In this document: positions 23,176-34,380 of the stretch, in pieces
How the letters are laid out: every line of letters begins with the position of its first letter
How positions within the stretch are numbered: the first letter of the stretch is position 1
Source of the DNA: Actinopolymorpha singaporensis
GTDB taxonomy: Bacteria > Actinomycetota > Actinomycetes > Propionibacteriales > Actinopolymorphaceae
Direction of reading: 5' to 3'
Assembly: GCF_900104745.1 (NCBI RefSeq)
Contig: NZ_LT629732.1
Location: 4,575,981-4,639,980, forward strand
Length of the DNA stretch: 64,000 nucleotides
Notes under the pieces: model-generated
The model's database searches: none
Told to the model about the DNA's origin: nothing
The model's input: the letters and a program-made list of their open reading frames with translations, nothing else
Program-made: the position numbers and the translations under genes

Positions 23176-25704
23176 TCACTCGGCCGCCATGCGCGCCGCG
23201 GCCACCGCGGCCTGGCCGTAGCTCACGCCGCTGTCGTCAGTGGGCACCTGCTCGGGCAGGAGAACCTCGAAGCCCTCCCGGCCAAGGGCGTCCACGACGG
23301 CGCTCGTGAGCAGCCGGTTGGTGAAGGTGCTGCCGGCCAGGCACACCGTCCGCACGCCGGCCTCTCTCCCCGCGTCCTTGCACAGGGCGACGGTCACCGC
23401 GACGAGCGTGGCGTGGAACGCCGCGGCGAGCCGTCCGACGGACACGCCGTCGGCCACTCCCGACAGCACCGCGGCCAGGGTGACCGCCGGGTCGTACACC
23501 CGCACTTCGTCGGCGGTGACGATCCGCCACGGGAGCTCCTCCTCCCGCCGGCCCCGAGCGGCGGTTTCCAGGACGGTCGCGGCCTCGCCCTCGTACGCGG
23601 CGTCCTCGCGCAGTCCCAGCAGTCCGGCCACCGCGTCCAGCAGGCGGGCGGCGCTGGACGCCGGCGGGCTGTTCACCCCGCCGGTGACCATCCGTCGTAC
23701 GGTCTCCAGTTCCCGCGCGGACAGCCGTTCGGTGCGGGCGGCGATCAGGTCCGGGTCGATCGGCGCGCCGCCGAGGCGTTCACCGGCGAGGAGATAGCCC
23801 AGTGCGGTCCGGAGGGGGGTGCGGGCAGCCAGCTCTCCTCCGGGAAGCGGGGCGCGACCGAACCGCCCGGCCCGGCGGTAGCCACGCAGGTCGGCGACCA
23901 GGACCTCACCGCCCCACAGCGTGCCGTCGTCCCCGAGTCCCGGGCCGTCGTAGGCGACGCCGAGGAAGGTTCCGGTCACCCCGTGCTCGGCGGCACAGGC
24001 CGCGACGTGCGCGTGGTGGTGCTGTACGGCGATCCGCCGGTCCCGCGGCCAGCGCCTGGCGTACTGGCTGGCGAGGTAACCCGGGTTCAGGTCGTGCGCC
24101 ACCGTCGTGGGAGTGCCGCCGACCAGCGGAACGAGCCGGCTCAGCTCCCGTTCGAAGGCGTCCAGCTTCGCCGGACTCGTCAGGTCACCCAGCTGTTCAC
24201 CGACGTACGCCCGCGAATCGCCTGCCACCGTGCAGGTGTGGGACAGTTGCGCGCCGACCGCAAGCACAGGTTGACGGGCCGGGACCGGCAGCCGGACCGC
24301 GCCGGGTACGAGCCCCCGGCCGCGGCGCAGGACCGCGGGCCGACCGCGCAGGACCCACAGAACCGAGTCCCTGGTCCGGGTACGGACAGGCAGGTCGTGG
24401 CCGAGGAACCCGTCGGCCAGTCCGGCCAGCCGGGCCGGGGCGTCGGCGTCGTCGACCACCACCGGCTCCTCGGCGGGGTGTGCGCCGGTCACCACCAGCG
24501 GACGGTCCAGGTCGTGCACGAGCAGCGCCTGCAACGGCGTGGAGGGCAGCGCCAGCCCCACGTGGTCCGAGCCTGCGCTGACTCCGGCGGCGATCGGCAG
24601 CCGGCTGCGCCGCAGCGGGGCGAGCACCACCGGCCGGGACGGTGAGACCAGCAGGTCCAGCTCGGCGGAGGCCAGGTCGGCGACCGCCCTGGCCACCGAC
24701 AGGTCCGGGGCCAGCACAGTGAGCGGACGGGTCCACCGGTGGGTCCGCGAGCGCAGCCGGGCCACCGCCCGCGGAGCCGTCGCGTCACAGACCAGCTGGT
24801 AGCCGCCGGGCCCCTTCACCGCGACCACGCCGCCGGCCGCGACGGTCTCCACGGCGGCCGCCAGCGCCTCGGCGTCGGAGAGGCGGTCACCCGAGCGACC
24901 GGCCCAGAGCCTGCCGCCCGTGTCGCCCCATCCGCTGCCGTCACCACTTGGTGCGGTACGCCAGGTGAGGTGCGGACCGCAGTCGGGACAGGCCGGCGCC
25001 GGTGCGTGGTGACGCCGTCCGGCCGGGTCCTCGCGTTCGGCCGCACAGGCGGCACACAGTGCGAACCCGGCCAGGGCGGTGCCCGCCCGGTCGTCGGGTC
25101 CTTCGCCGTGGGCGGGGAACATTCCGTCCGGTGGCAGCTCGGCCAGCAGAGAGTGCCGTGGGCCGCAGTGCCGGCAGGACAGGAACGGGTAGCGGTACCG
25201 CCGGTCGGCCGGGTCGAACAGCTCACGAAGGCAGGCGGGGCAGACAGCGCGATCGGCCCAGGGCGGCAGCTCACCGGCCGGTTCGGTGCCGGAGGACGGC
25301 AGGCCGTGGCGGCTGGTGCGGCCGGCACCGGAGGTGGAGGTACCCACGTGACCGCCCGCCACCGGCGGGTCCACGTCGTCGAACAGCACCCGAAAGCCCG
25401 TACCCGGGTGCGGCGTCATCCCTTCCAGCTCCACGACGTCCACCAGGCTCACCCGGGCCGGCCGCGGTGCCTGCGTGCTGACCCGGTGGACGAACTCCGT
25501 CAGCGCGGCCGGTGGGCCAGCCACCTCGACCACCACCTGGTCGCGCACCGTCCGCGCCGTACCGTCGAGCCCGCACTCGCCCGCGACCAGGCTCAGGTGC
25601 CGGCGCAGCCCCACGCCCACCACGGAGCCCGCGACCAGCACACGCTGCGCCTGCCGGGCCGGTAGCTCACTTTCGGGGACGGGGCGTGTGATCGCCCCGC
25701 TCAT
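23176..25704 (-). CDS. hypF: HypF-type carbamoyltransferase (hydrogenase maturation)
   Basis: 842 residues with the full HypF order: acylphosphatase-like (residues 20-110), two zinc fingers (CPAC...CRHC and CAAC...CPDC, about 155-260), a YrdC-like domain (AVKGPGGYQLVCDA) and a Kae1-like domain (HHHAHVAACAAEHG; AYDGPGLGDDGTLWGGE). HypF makes the carbamoyl group that becomes the cyanide ligand of [NiFe]-hydrogenase. The acylphosphatase part is unusual: GVGLRRHL keeps the catalytic Arg, but the expected Asn strand reads GTARTVRDQ. No hydrogenase or other hyp gene is in the window. It follows Acg copy 3 by 144 bp in the same direction. Confidence 0.9.
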   Translation of the reverse strand: MSGAITRPVPESELPARQAQRVLVAGSVVGVGLRRHLSLVAGECGLDGTARTVRDQVVVEVAGPPAALTEFVHRVSTQAPRPARVSLVDVVELEGMTPHPGTGFRVLFDDVDPPVAGGHVGTSTSGAGRTSRHGLPSSGTEPAGELPPWADRAVCPACLRELFDPADRRYRYPFLSCRHCGPRHSLLAELPPDGMFPAHGEGPDDRAGTALAGFALCAACAAEREDPAGRRHHAPAPACPDCGPHLTWRTAPSGDGSGWGDTGGRLWAGRSGDRLSDAEALAAAVETVAAGGVVAVKGPGGYQLVCDATAPRAVARLRSRTHRWTRPLTVLAPDLSVARAVADLASAELDLLVSPSRPVVLAPLRRSRLPIAAGVSAGSDHVGLALPSTPLQALLVHDLDRPLVVTGAHPAEEPVVVDDADAPARLAGLADGFLGHDLPVRTRTRDSVLWVLRGRPAVLRRGRGLVPGAVRLPVPARQPVLAVGAQLSHTCTVAGDSRAYVGEQLGDLTSPAKLDAFERELSRLVPLVGGTPTTVAHDLNPGYLASQYARRWPRDRRIAVQHHHAHVAACAAEHGVTGTFLGVAYDGPGLGDDGTLWGGEVLVADLRGYRRAGRFGRAPLPGGELAARTPLRTALGYLLAGERLGGAPIDPDLIAARTERLSARELETVRRMVTGGVNSPPASSAARLLDAVAGLLGLREDAAYEGEAATVLETAARGRREEELPWRIVTADEVRVYDPAVTLAAVLSGVADGVSVGRLAAAFHATLVAVTVALCKDAGREAGVRTVCLAGSTFTNRLLTSAVVDALGREGFEVLLPEQVPTDDSGVSYGQAAVAAARMAAE

Positions 25705-25848
25705 CGCCGCCCACCGTCACGGGTGCACAACGCCGGTCCGGCCATGGTCTCCCCCTCGTTCCCCGTCGCCCCGCAGTTTCGCCCAGCAGTTCGCCCGGCA
25801 CTTCCACCCGGCAGCCGCCGGACAGCTCGCGCTGTCGGACCGTCGTCC

Positions 25849-26814
25849 TCACATCACCTGGTCGGCGGACCGACGTGGCGTCGGTACCGCCTCTCCACGG
25901 GGATACCCAAGCCGCAGCACCATCTGCGGATGGTCCAGCCCCGGCGCCGCACTGCGCAGGCGCCCCCTCTCGGTGAGCTCCTCGATCGGTGCGTTGAGGA
26001 AGGATGCCGCCACGCCGTGCTGGCCCGCGGTGAGGAGGACCCGCTCCAACGCCATCCCTGCTCGTACCCAGTCCTTGTGGCCGTCACCGGGGGTGGACAG
26101 GACGGCGAGGGTCGGCCGGTGCTCGAAGATCGCCACGTCGCGGGGGCCGGCGTGCCGATGCGGGTCCAGGTCGCGGACCGGAGCCCGGGAGTCGGCCGAC
26201 CGGGGCCCGAGGGCGCCGACCGGGATGCCGTCCGCGCTGTCCCGCGTGCCGATCCAGGGCTCCATCTCCTTCTCCAGGGGCTCGTCGGCCTCCTGGGCCT
26301 GCTCGGCCTCGATCACCAGGTGGCGTACCCGCTCGACCTCGCTGGAGGTGAGCACCCGGATGAAGCCGCCCTCGGCCTCCGCAGCCTCCTCCAGCCGGGT
26401 CACCAGCGAGAACGGCAACCGCCAGTCCCGGTAGGGCCCGCGGTTGGTGTGCCGCTCGGAGATCATGTCGTACCGGGCGAGGTCGTCGGCGGCGATGGGC
26501 CGGCGGATGCCGAAGTGGACGACCGCCGCGAGGAACGGGGTCTGCGGCCGCGGCTGGGCCTGCACCCACGCGTCATGGCCGACGTACCGGACCCCCAGAA
26601 GCGCGTTGTACGCCGCCGCTCCGCACGAGATCGCCATGAACCGGCCCTCGGGGTCGGCCGTGGTGAGCTGGCGCGCCGGGTCCGCCCAGATCTCCAGCAG
26701 GTCGTCGCCGAAGCTGAACCGCCACGGCTGGGTGTTGAGAACCGACGGTGCCCGCACGGCGGCGTCCACTACCAACCGCTCCGCGCGGTCGGTCAGAACG
26801 TGGCGTCGAGGCAT
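25849..26814 (-). CDS. Acg-family nitroreductase-fold FMN-binding protein (copy 3)
   Basis: 321 residues from the ATG at 26814. The longer open frame reaches into the hemerythrin gene and is rejected. Family signature is APSVLNTQPW, then ERHTNRGPY, and a PTPRRSADQV end. It is related to DosR-dependent Rv2032, Rv3127 and Rv3131. The NTQPW variant (the other two copies have HNAQPW) marks a different subgroup. No clear ribosome site precedes it, and it lies 100 bp downstream of the hemerythrin gene, so co-transcription from the triple-box promoter is plausible. Confidence 0.83.
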   Translation of the reverse strand: MPRRHVLTDRAERLVVDAAVRAPSVLNTQPWRFSFGDDLLEIWADPARQLTTADPEGRFMAISCGAAAYNALLGVRYVGHDAWVQAQPRPQTPFLAAVVHFGIRRPIAADDLARYDMISERHTNRGPYRDWRLPFSLVTRLEEAAEAEGGFIRVLTSSEVERVRHLVIEAEQAQEADEPLEKEMEPWIGTRDSADGIPVGALGPRSADSRAPVRDLDPHRHAGPRDVAIFEHRPTLAVLSTPGDGHKDWVRAGMALERVLLTAGQHGVAASFLNAPIEELTERGRLRSAAPGLDHPQMVLRLGYPRGEAVPTPRRSADQVM

Positions 26815-26914
26815 GCTTCGAGCGTTGCGGCAACGCCGATCCGGCCCCAGAGTCCTCGGCACCTGCGCCCGCAGGCCAAAGACCCGGGAGCCGCACCGGC
26901 CGGCTCGACGCCGC

Positions 26915-27424
26915 TCATGCCTCCTGGAAGTCCAGGGTGCTCTGCGTGTTGTGGACCACCGCGCGCACCGCGTCCTCGAGCTCCTCGGCGTCGCGGGCTT
27001 CGAGGTCTGCCTCCAGCAGCGGCAGGACGATCTCGTCCTCGACGGTGAAGTGCAGGCGGGCCACGGCGTACAGCCCGTACAGCGCCTGTCGTACCTGGCG
27101 CCACGCGTGGTCCTCGCCGAGCGGCAGGGCACGCCGCGCCTCGTCCAGGTCGGCGGCCAACCGCTCGATCTCGGCGTGGTGGGCACGAAGGACGTCAATC
27201 GGGGTGGCAGTCTCGGCGGCCACGGTCAGGGCGGGGTAGAGGATCTCGTCCTCGACCGAGATGTACGGCACCAGATCGTTCACGAAGAAGGTCACGTGAC
27301 CGGTGATCCGGTCCCACAACTCCAACATCGTGGCGTCGTCCATCCAGGCGGCAGTCGCCTGCAGAGCCTCCACCTCGGTGCCAAGCTCCATGTGTCGACT
27401 GCGCAGCCACGTCAACTCAGCCAT
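26915..27424 (-). CDS. hemerythrin HHE-domain protein
   Basis: 169 residues from the ATG at 27424 (GGGAGGA upstream); the ATG at 27442 is less likely. Mostly helical, with the iron-ligand pattern of the HHE family: His in SRHMELG, ITGHVTFF with EDEILYP, LRAHHAEIERL, and LHFTVEDEIVLP. Such proteins bind O2 or NO through a di-iron centre, fitting an oxygen-responsive island. Three DosR-box-like dyads in exact 21-bp phase lie 66-121 bp upstream. Acg copy 3 and hypF follow on the same strand. Confidence 0.88.
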   Translation of the reverse strand: MAELTWLRSRHMELGTEVEALQATAAWMDDATMLELWDRITGHVTFFVNDLVPYISVEDEILYPALTVAAETATPIDVLRAHHAEIERLAADLDEARRALPLGEDHAWRQVRQALYGLYAVARLHFTVEDEIVLPLLEADLEARDAEELEDAVRAVVHNTQSTLDFQEA

Positions 27425-27489
27425 ACTTCCTCCCAGCAACATCCCGTTAGATCTCTCTCAGGATGTGCTGTGGACAACCGCCCGCGCGC

Positions 27490-27545
27490 TGGGCGATGGT
27501 CCCGGCCGGAACGACGATGGTCCCCGCGGAGCTGACGATGGTCCC
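27490..27545. promoter_or_regulatory. three phased DosR-box-like dyads upstream of hemerythrin
   Basis: On the gene strand, GGGACCATCGTC (twice) and GGGACCATCGCC occur at 27532-27545, 27511-27524 and 27490-27503: exactly 21 bp apart, two turns of the helix. Each matches 10 of 14 positions of the DosR box core, with the GGGAC half perfect. They lie 66-121 bp before the hemerythrin ATG, downstream of the broken USP reading frame. By-eye assignment; DevR binding is inference. Confidence 0.55.
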
Positions 27546-27638
27546 GGCTCGGGCGGAATCCCCGTCCTGCGGTGGCTGGATGTGCATCCACCACGACACG
27601 GAGTGTTGTGATCCCGGTCTCGATCCGGGTCCGCGGCG

Positions 27639-28360
27639 TCAGGGAGCCGGATGGACGACCGCGATCGGGCCGACGCCTCCCGCTGCACCCCCGGGCTGAC
27701 CGAGCCGAGGAGGGTGCCGGCCAGGGCGTGGCGCCCGCGGGTGCCCACGACGAGGAGGCGCGCTCGCGCGGACTCCTCGACCAGTCCGTCCACCGGCCGG
27801 CCGTGTACATCGGGGTACTTCTCCCGCCACCCGGCCAGGGCCTCCGCGAGGGCCCTCGCGGGCTCCTCCGCGTCCGATACGGCATCCGACGTGGAGCAGA
27901 GCACAGCCCGCAGGCCGACGCCGTGCCGGGCGGCCTGTACGAAGGCGAACGCCAGCACGGTGTCGGAAAGGTCGGTTCCGTCCACGCCCACCACGACCCG
28001 GGCGCCCGGTGGACCGCCCGGGCCGCGCACCACCACGACCGGGCAGTGGGACCCCGGCGCTGCAGGAGCCGAGGACTCCCCCGCCCGCCATCCCCGGCCG
28101 CAAGTGCCGACGACCACCAGAGCAGCGGCGCCGCGTAGTCGCCGGGCGGATACGCCGCCGACGCGATCGGCATCTGGCACGCGTGCACCACCCGTAGCGC
28201 CGCGTCGCGGGGTCCAGCCCTCGGCCGCGGCCCAGCGCAGAGCCTGGACGCCGCCCGGACGTCCGTCCACGCCGACGGCCACCGGCCGACCACCGCTGAG
28301 GCTCTCGACGGAGCCTTCAGGACAGCCTGCAGGCAGGCCCTCGGTCAGCCGCTCGCGCAC
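27639..28360 (-). pseudogene. decayed tandem universal stress protein gene
   Basis: USP pieces are readable in three frames. From the GTG at 28360: RPVAVGVDGRPGGVQALRWAAAEG. The next part (AALRVVHACQMPIASAAYPPGDYAAPLLWW) is in a second frame, then the first frame resumes at LVVVGTCGRG. The first domain is only about 85 residues where about 140 is normal. The second domain (VVVGVDGTDLSDTV...GTRGRHALAGTLLGS) is good until the last strand, whose expected end (GPIAVVHPAP and a stop) is in a third frame at 27639. Several indels are needed, so this is a pseudogene unless the assembly is wrong here. It was the third USP gene of the island. Confidence 0.65.
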
Positions 28361-28365
28361 CTTGT

Positions 28366-28419
28366 CAACTGCGCCTTGCCTACAGCTCCTACCGCGCCTG
28401 CCAACTGTGCCTTGCCTAC
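28366..28419. repeat. 18-bp direct repeat at the devR 3' end
   Basis: CAACTGCGCCTTGCCTAC at 28366-28383 recurs with one change at 28402-28419, a 36-bp period. The second copy overlaps the last codons of devR. It fills the gap between devR and the USP pseudogene. No function is evident; a local duplication is likely. Confidence 0.5.
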
Positions 28420-29084
28420 TGCGGAGGCGGGCCGACCGCGCGTTCCTTCCGGCTGCGTTCCACGGCGAACACGGCCGCTTCCGTACGGCGTTCCATGCCC
28501 AGTTTGCGCAGCATGCCCGACACGTAGTTCTTCACTGTCTTCTCGGCCAGGAACATGGTCTGGGCGATCTGCCGGTTCGTCATGCCGGCTGCGATCAGGT
28601 CGAGGATGCGCCGCTCCTGGTCGGTCAGCGCCGCGTACCGGGGGTCCTCCTGGTCGGGGCCTCGGCGCAGGCGTTCCAGCACAGCGGCGGTCAGCGCCGG
28701 GTCGACCATCGACTCCCCCGTCGACAGCCGGCGGACCGCGCCCACCAGGTCGTTACCGCTCACCTGCTTGAGCAGGTAGCCGGCGGCACCGGCCATGATC
28801 GCGTCGAAGAGCGCCTCGTCGTCGGAGAAGGACGTCAGCATCAGGCACGCCGGTGGAGGCTCCATCGAGGAGCGGATGTCCCGGCAGACGGTCACCCCGT
28901 CACCGTCAGGAAGCCGGACGTCGAGAACCGCCACGTCGGGGCGAAGCGCGGGCACCCGGGCGCGTGCCTGCGCGGCAGTGGACGCCTCGCCCACCACCTC
29001 GATGTCGTCCTCCTCCTCCAGCAGCTGGCGCAGCCCGAGCCGGACCACCTCGTGGTCGTCCAACAGGAAGACCTTGATGGTCAT
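28416..29084 (-). CDS. devR: DevR/DosR-type NarL/LuxR response regulator
   Basis: 222 residues, colinear with M. tuberculosis DevR/DosR. Receiver: acidic pair DD at 9-10, phospho-acceptor D55 (AVLDVRLPDG), T84 and K106. The C-terminal helix-turn-helix reads MTNRQIAQTMFLAEKTVKNYVSGMLRKLGMERR. The residues that contact the DosR box in the model protein (two Lys and an Asn) are present at K182, K185 and N186. This supports the view that the GGGAC/GTCCC dyads nearby are its sites. The ATG overlaps the stop of the upstream USP gene, an arrangement like Rv3134c-devR. The matching kinase is at 32.1 kb, not directly downstream as in M. tuberculosis. Confidence 0.93.
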   Translation of the reverse strand: MTIKVFLLDDHEVVRLGLRQLLEEEDDIEVVGEASTAAQARARVPALRPDVAVLDVRLPDGDGVTVCRDIRSSMEPPPACLMLTSFSDDEALFDAIMAGAAGYLLKQVSGNDLVGAVRRLSTGESMVDPALTAAVLERLRRGPDQEDPRYAALTDQERRILDLIAAGMTNRQIAQTMFLAEKTVKNYVSGMLRKLGMERRTEAAVFAVERSRKERAVGPPPQ

Positions 29085-30067
29085 CCGGTTCCTCTCTCCC
29101 CTGGTGCGGTCACCAGCGCTGTCCCCCAGTGTTCAGCGGGGTGTACACCTCGGTGCCCACCCCGTTCGGCCGGTAGTCGCTGCGGCCGTGGCCCGCCGAC
29201 GAGGTCGCGTCCGCACACCGGCACCACCGCGACGGGGGACGCCAGCCCGCGCAGCAGTCCGGGCCCGAGAACCCTTGCCAGACTGGCGGGCGGCGGCGGC
29301 TCCGCGACCTCCCCGGTGACGCCGGAGGACGTCACGACCGGTGCGCCTACCCCGATCCCGGTGTTCTCATCCCCGGGCCTACCCACCACGAGCAGGTCGG
29401 CATCCTGCGCTGCCGCCGACAGCGACTCACAACCTGCCGGTGAGGACAGGGCGAACGCCGCCAACGGGACTTCGCGGACCTCGCCGCCCCAGGCGAGAGC
29501 CTCCTCCGCGGCGAACCGGCGTACCTCCTCAGCGGACCGCCCACCCTCGGCGGCCACCACGACGCGGCCCGCGACCCCCCGGCGCGAGCCGCGTCGTTGG
29601 CGACGCGGCCGCCGTGTCAACCCGCGCTTGCGGGCTGGTACGGCGACCACCGGGCACGGCCCGAAGGCCCCACCCCACTGGCCGAACGAGGCGACGAGCT
29701 CCGCCGCCTGCCGGCCCTCCCCCCGGACACCGACGACCAGGAACTCCGGGTCCCGCACCGCCCCCAGCAGGACCTGCGCGACCGACCCCTCCTGCACCCA
29801 GGGCACCGCACGTACGCCGGGAGCGGCGGCCGCCGCCTGGCGGACACCGTCCCTCGCGGTCCGCCAGGCACGGTTTCGGGCCGCGCAGTGGAGTTCGTTG
29901 TCGCCACGTGGGCCGTCGCCACCGGTCTGGTAGGCGTGACACACGACGAGGGGGAGCCGGCGTGCCCTTGCGGCCAACGCCGCCCAGCCCACCGCACCAT
30001 GGGCCGAGGCTCCCTCGCTCGCTCCGACGACAACAGCGCCCGTGGGCGCACCACCAGGTCCGATCAT
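29081..30067 (-). CDS. universal stress protein co-transcribed with devR (Rv3134c-like position)
   Basis: 328 residues from the ATG at 30067 (GGAAAGG upstream); the longer frame to 30457 is rejected. Two weakly conserved USP domains. The first opens GAVVVGASEGASAHGAVGWAA and closes CPVVAVPA. The second starts RVVVAAEGG and ends SPVAVVPVCG. The ATP loops are degenerate (GVRGEGRQAAEL; GRPGDENTG), so nucleotide binding is doubtful. The stop overlaps the devR start (ATGA), so the pair is translationally coupled. A DosR-box-like dyad lies 80-93 bp upstream, which would make devR autoregulated. Confidence 0.8.
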   Translation of the reverse strand: MIGPGGAPTGAVVVGASEGASAHGAVGWAALAARARRLPLVVCHAYQTGGDGPRGDNELHCAARNRAWRTARDGVRQAAAAAPGVRAVPWVQEGSVAQVLLGAVRDPEFLVVGVRGEGRQAAELVASFGQWGGAFGPCPVVAVPARKRGLTRRPRRQRRGSRRGVAGRVVVAAEGGRSAEEVRRFAAEEALAWGGEVREVPLAAFALSSPAGCESLSAAAQDADLLVVGRPGDENTGIGVGAPVVTSSGVTGEVAEPPPPASLARVLGPGLLRGLASPVAVVPVCGRDLVGGPRPQRLPAERGGHRGVHPAEHWGTALVTAPGERGTG

Positions 30068-30146
30068 CAGCACCTTTCCGCAACCCCCCGAGTCCCCCGG
30101 CCGGAGACTCAGCCGCAACCCTTCCGTGCCACACAAAGGGCGGGCA

Positions 30147-30160
30147 GGGCACAAAGTCCC
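30147..30160. promoter_or_regulatory. DosR-box-like dyad for the USP-devR operon
   Basis: GGGCACAAAGTCCC is the best single match in the window: 11 of 14 positions of the DosR box core, with the AAAGTCCC half perfect. It lies 80-93 bp before the USP start and about 210-220 bp before the divergent PPOX gene. It suggests positive autoregulation of devR. By-eye assignment. Confidence 0.6.
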
Positions 30161-30368
30161 GATCAGGCGGGTACTTCCCCGCGGCCGGTCGCGTGCCGGT
30201 ACGCCCGGGCAGGACCTTCGCCTCTGCGCGTGGCCGTGACCGAGGCGGCAACGTGGAGACACCGAGCGGGCGCGACCGGTCCCGAAGTTCGGTGTGTCTG
30301 GCGTGTTCCGAGGCGTTCCGGCCGCCTGTTCGATGGCATGGATGTCCGGTGTCACGGATGAGGAGCAG

Positions 30369-30815
30369 ATGTTCGACAGCAAGGGGTTGGAGGTGCTCCC
30401 GCCCACGGAGTGTCTGCGGCTGCTCGGCCAGGCGCCGATCGGGAGGATCGTCTTCACCGAGCAGGCGCTGCCGGCGGTCCAACCGGTCCACTACGCACTG
30501 GACGGCGACTCCGTCGTGATCCGTACGACCGTGGGCTCCAAACTGGCCGCCGCGGCGCGGAACTCGATCGTGGCCTTCGAGGTGGACCAGATCGACGCGG
30601 GTCACCAGGTGGGCTGGAGCGTCACCGTCGTCGGGCACGCGGAGATGGTCACCGAGGCCAAGGAGATCGACCGGCTCGCGGGACTCCCCCTCCAGTCGTG
30701 GTCACCGTCCGAACCGACCCACTTCATCCGGGTCCGGATGGAGATGGTCCGTGGCCGCCGGCTCGTGCCGCCCACGGCGGCGCAGACACAGGAGCCGGCG
30801 CCGGAGACAGCCTGA
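30369..30815 (+). CDS. PPOX-fold flavin-binding protein, Rv3129-like
   Basis: 148 residues if started at the ATG at 30369; an ATG at 30342 (157 residues) is in frame and the choice is open because GAGGAG is only 3 bases before the former. Split-barrel features: LLGQAPIGRIVFTEQALPAVQPVHYAL, VVIRTTVGSKLAAAA, NSIVAFEVDQID and GWSVTVVGHAEMV. This pattern aligns well with M. tuberculosis Rv3129, a DosR-regulon protein. It is divergent from the USP-devR operon. It ends 16 bp before the convergent membrane protein gene. Confidence 0.82.
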   Translation: MFDSKGLEVLPPTECLRLLGQAPIGRIVFTEQALPAVQPVHYALDGDSVVIRTTVGSKLAAAARNSIVAFEVDQIDAGHQVGWSVTVVGHAEMVTEAKEIDRLAGLPLQSWSPSEPTHFIRVRMEMVRGRRLVPPTAAQTQEPAPETA

Positions 30816-30831
30816 ACACCTGGCCGGCCGC

Positions 30832-31536
30832 TCAGTGCAACCAGGGATTGCGGCGTACGACCGGAACGTTCGCCCAGGCCCGCCCGACCCCCCACACCTC
30901 ACCGGCCGCAGTGCCCGCGCACACCATCAGCGCCACGACCGCCAGGAGACCGGGAACGACCCAGCCACCGGAGCCGGCCACTCCCAGCACCAACGCCCCG
31001 CCCACCAGTGCGGCACCCCGCAGGCACACGCCGAGCAGGACCGCCGCGGCGACCACGGCCAGTCCGGCGAGCACGGCGACCCGGAACCAACCGGGCTCCC
31101 CTACCCAGCCCACATGATTCGGGGCGATCCCCTCCGGGTATCGGCTGGCGAGGGTGTCCTCCACGAGCATCCAGACACACAGAGCGCCGGTCGCCAGACG
31201 GAGCACGGCGAGCCAGCGCCCCGCGCCGGTCCCCGGCCGCGGCCGCGGCCGGGAGGTGGCAATGGGGATCAGCCGCGAGCCCGCTCGGTGGCCGGGTCGC
31301 GCCGGGGCGAGGGCCCGATCGGCCCACCGCTGCGCCCCACCGTGCGTCTCGTGCCCCCCGCGCACGCCGTGTCCGAGCTGCCCGGCCCGGCCTCCGCGCG
31401 GCCGGCCTCCGTGGCCTGGCCGACTCGGCGCCGGCCGAGTGACGGCTCCAGCCGTACGTACGGACTCCACGGGGAAGTCCCGGGTTCGTTGCCGGGGAAT
31501 GGCCGGCCGTGCGGCGTCCCCACCGGAAGCGGACAT
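30832..31536 (-). CDS. DoxX-like membrane protein with long disordered N terminus
   Basis: 234 residues from the ATG at 31536, placed by AAGGAGG. About 105 N-terminal residues are basic, Gly/Arg/Pro-rich and probably disordered. Then come four hydrophobic segments (LAVLRLATGALCVWMLV, RVAVLAGLAVVAAAVLLGV, AALVGGALVLGVAGSGG, PGLLAVVALMVCAGTAA) and a basic C terminus. The membrane part resembles the DoxX/MauE four-helix type, but no diagnostic motif was found, so the family is uncertain. A DosR-box-like dyad (rc GGGACCATCGGCGC) lies 91-104 bp upstream. Confidence 0.6.
   Translation of the reverse strand: MSASGGDAARPAIPRQRTRDFPVESVRTAGAVTRPAPSRPGHGGRPRGGRAGQLGHGVRGGHETHGGAQRWADRALAPARPGHRAGSRLIPIATSRPRPRPGTGAGRWLAVLRLATGALCVWMLVEDTLASRYPEGIAPNHVGWVGEPGWFRVAVLAGLAVVAAAVLLGVCLRGAALVGGALVLGVAGSGGWVVPGLLAVVALMVCAGTAAGEVWGVGRAWANVPVVRRNPWLH

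Positions 31537-34380
<2,844 letters not shown>

Noticed and set aside
26835-26848. GCCGATCCGGCCCC upstream of Acg copy 3 as a box
   Set aside because: Too close to the start codon (21-34 bp) and a poor match; random GC-rich dyads of this quality are expected.
28360-30457. Extended N termini of the USP-type frames (for example to 30457 or 6553)
   Set aside because: The extensions are Arg/Pro-rich, run through control regions or neighbouring genes, and a better ribosome site marks a downstream start in each case.
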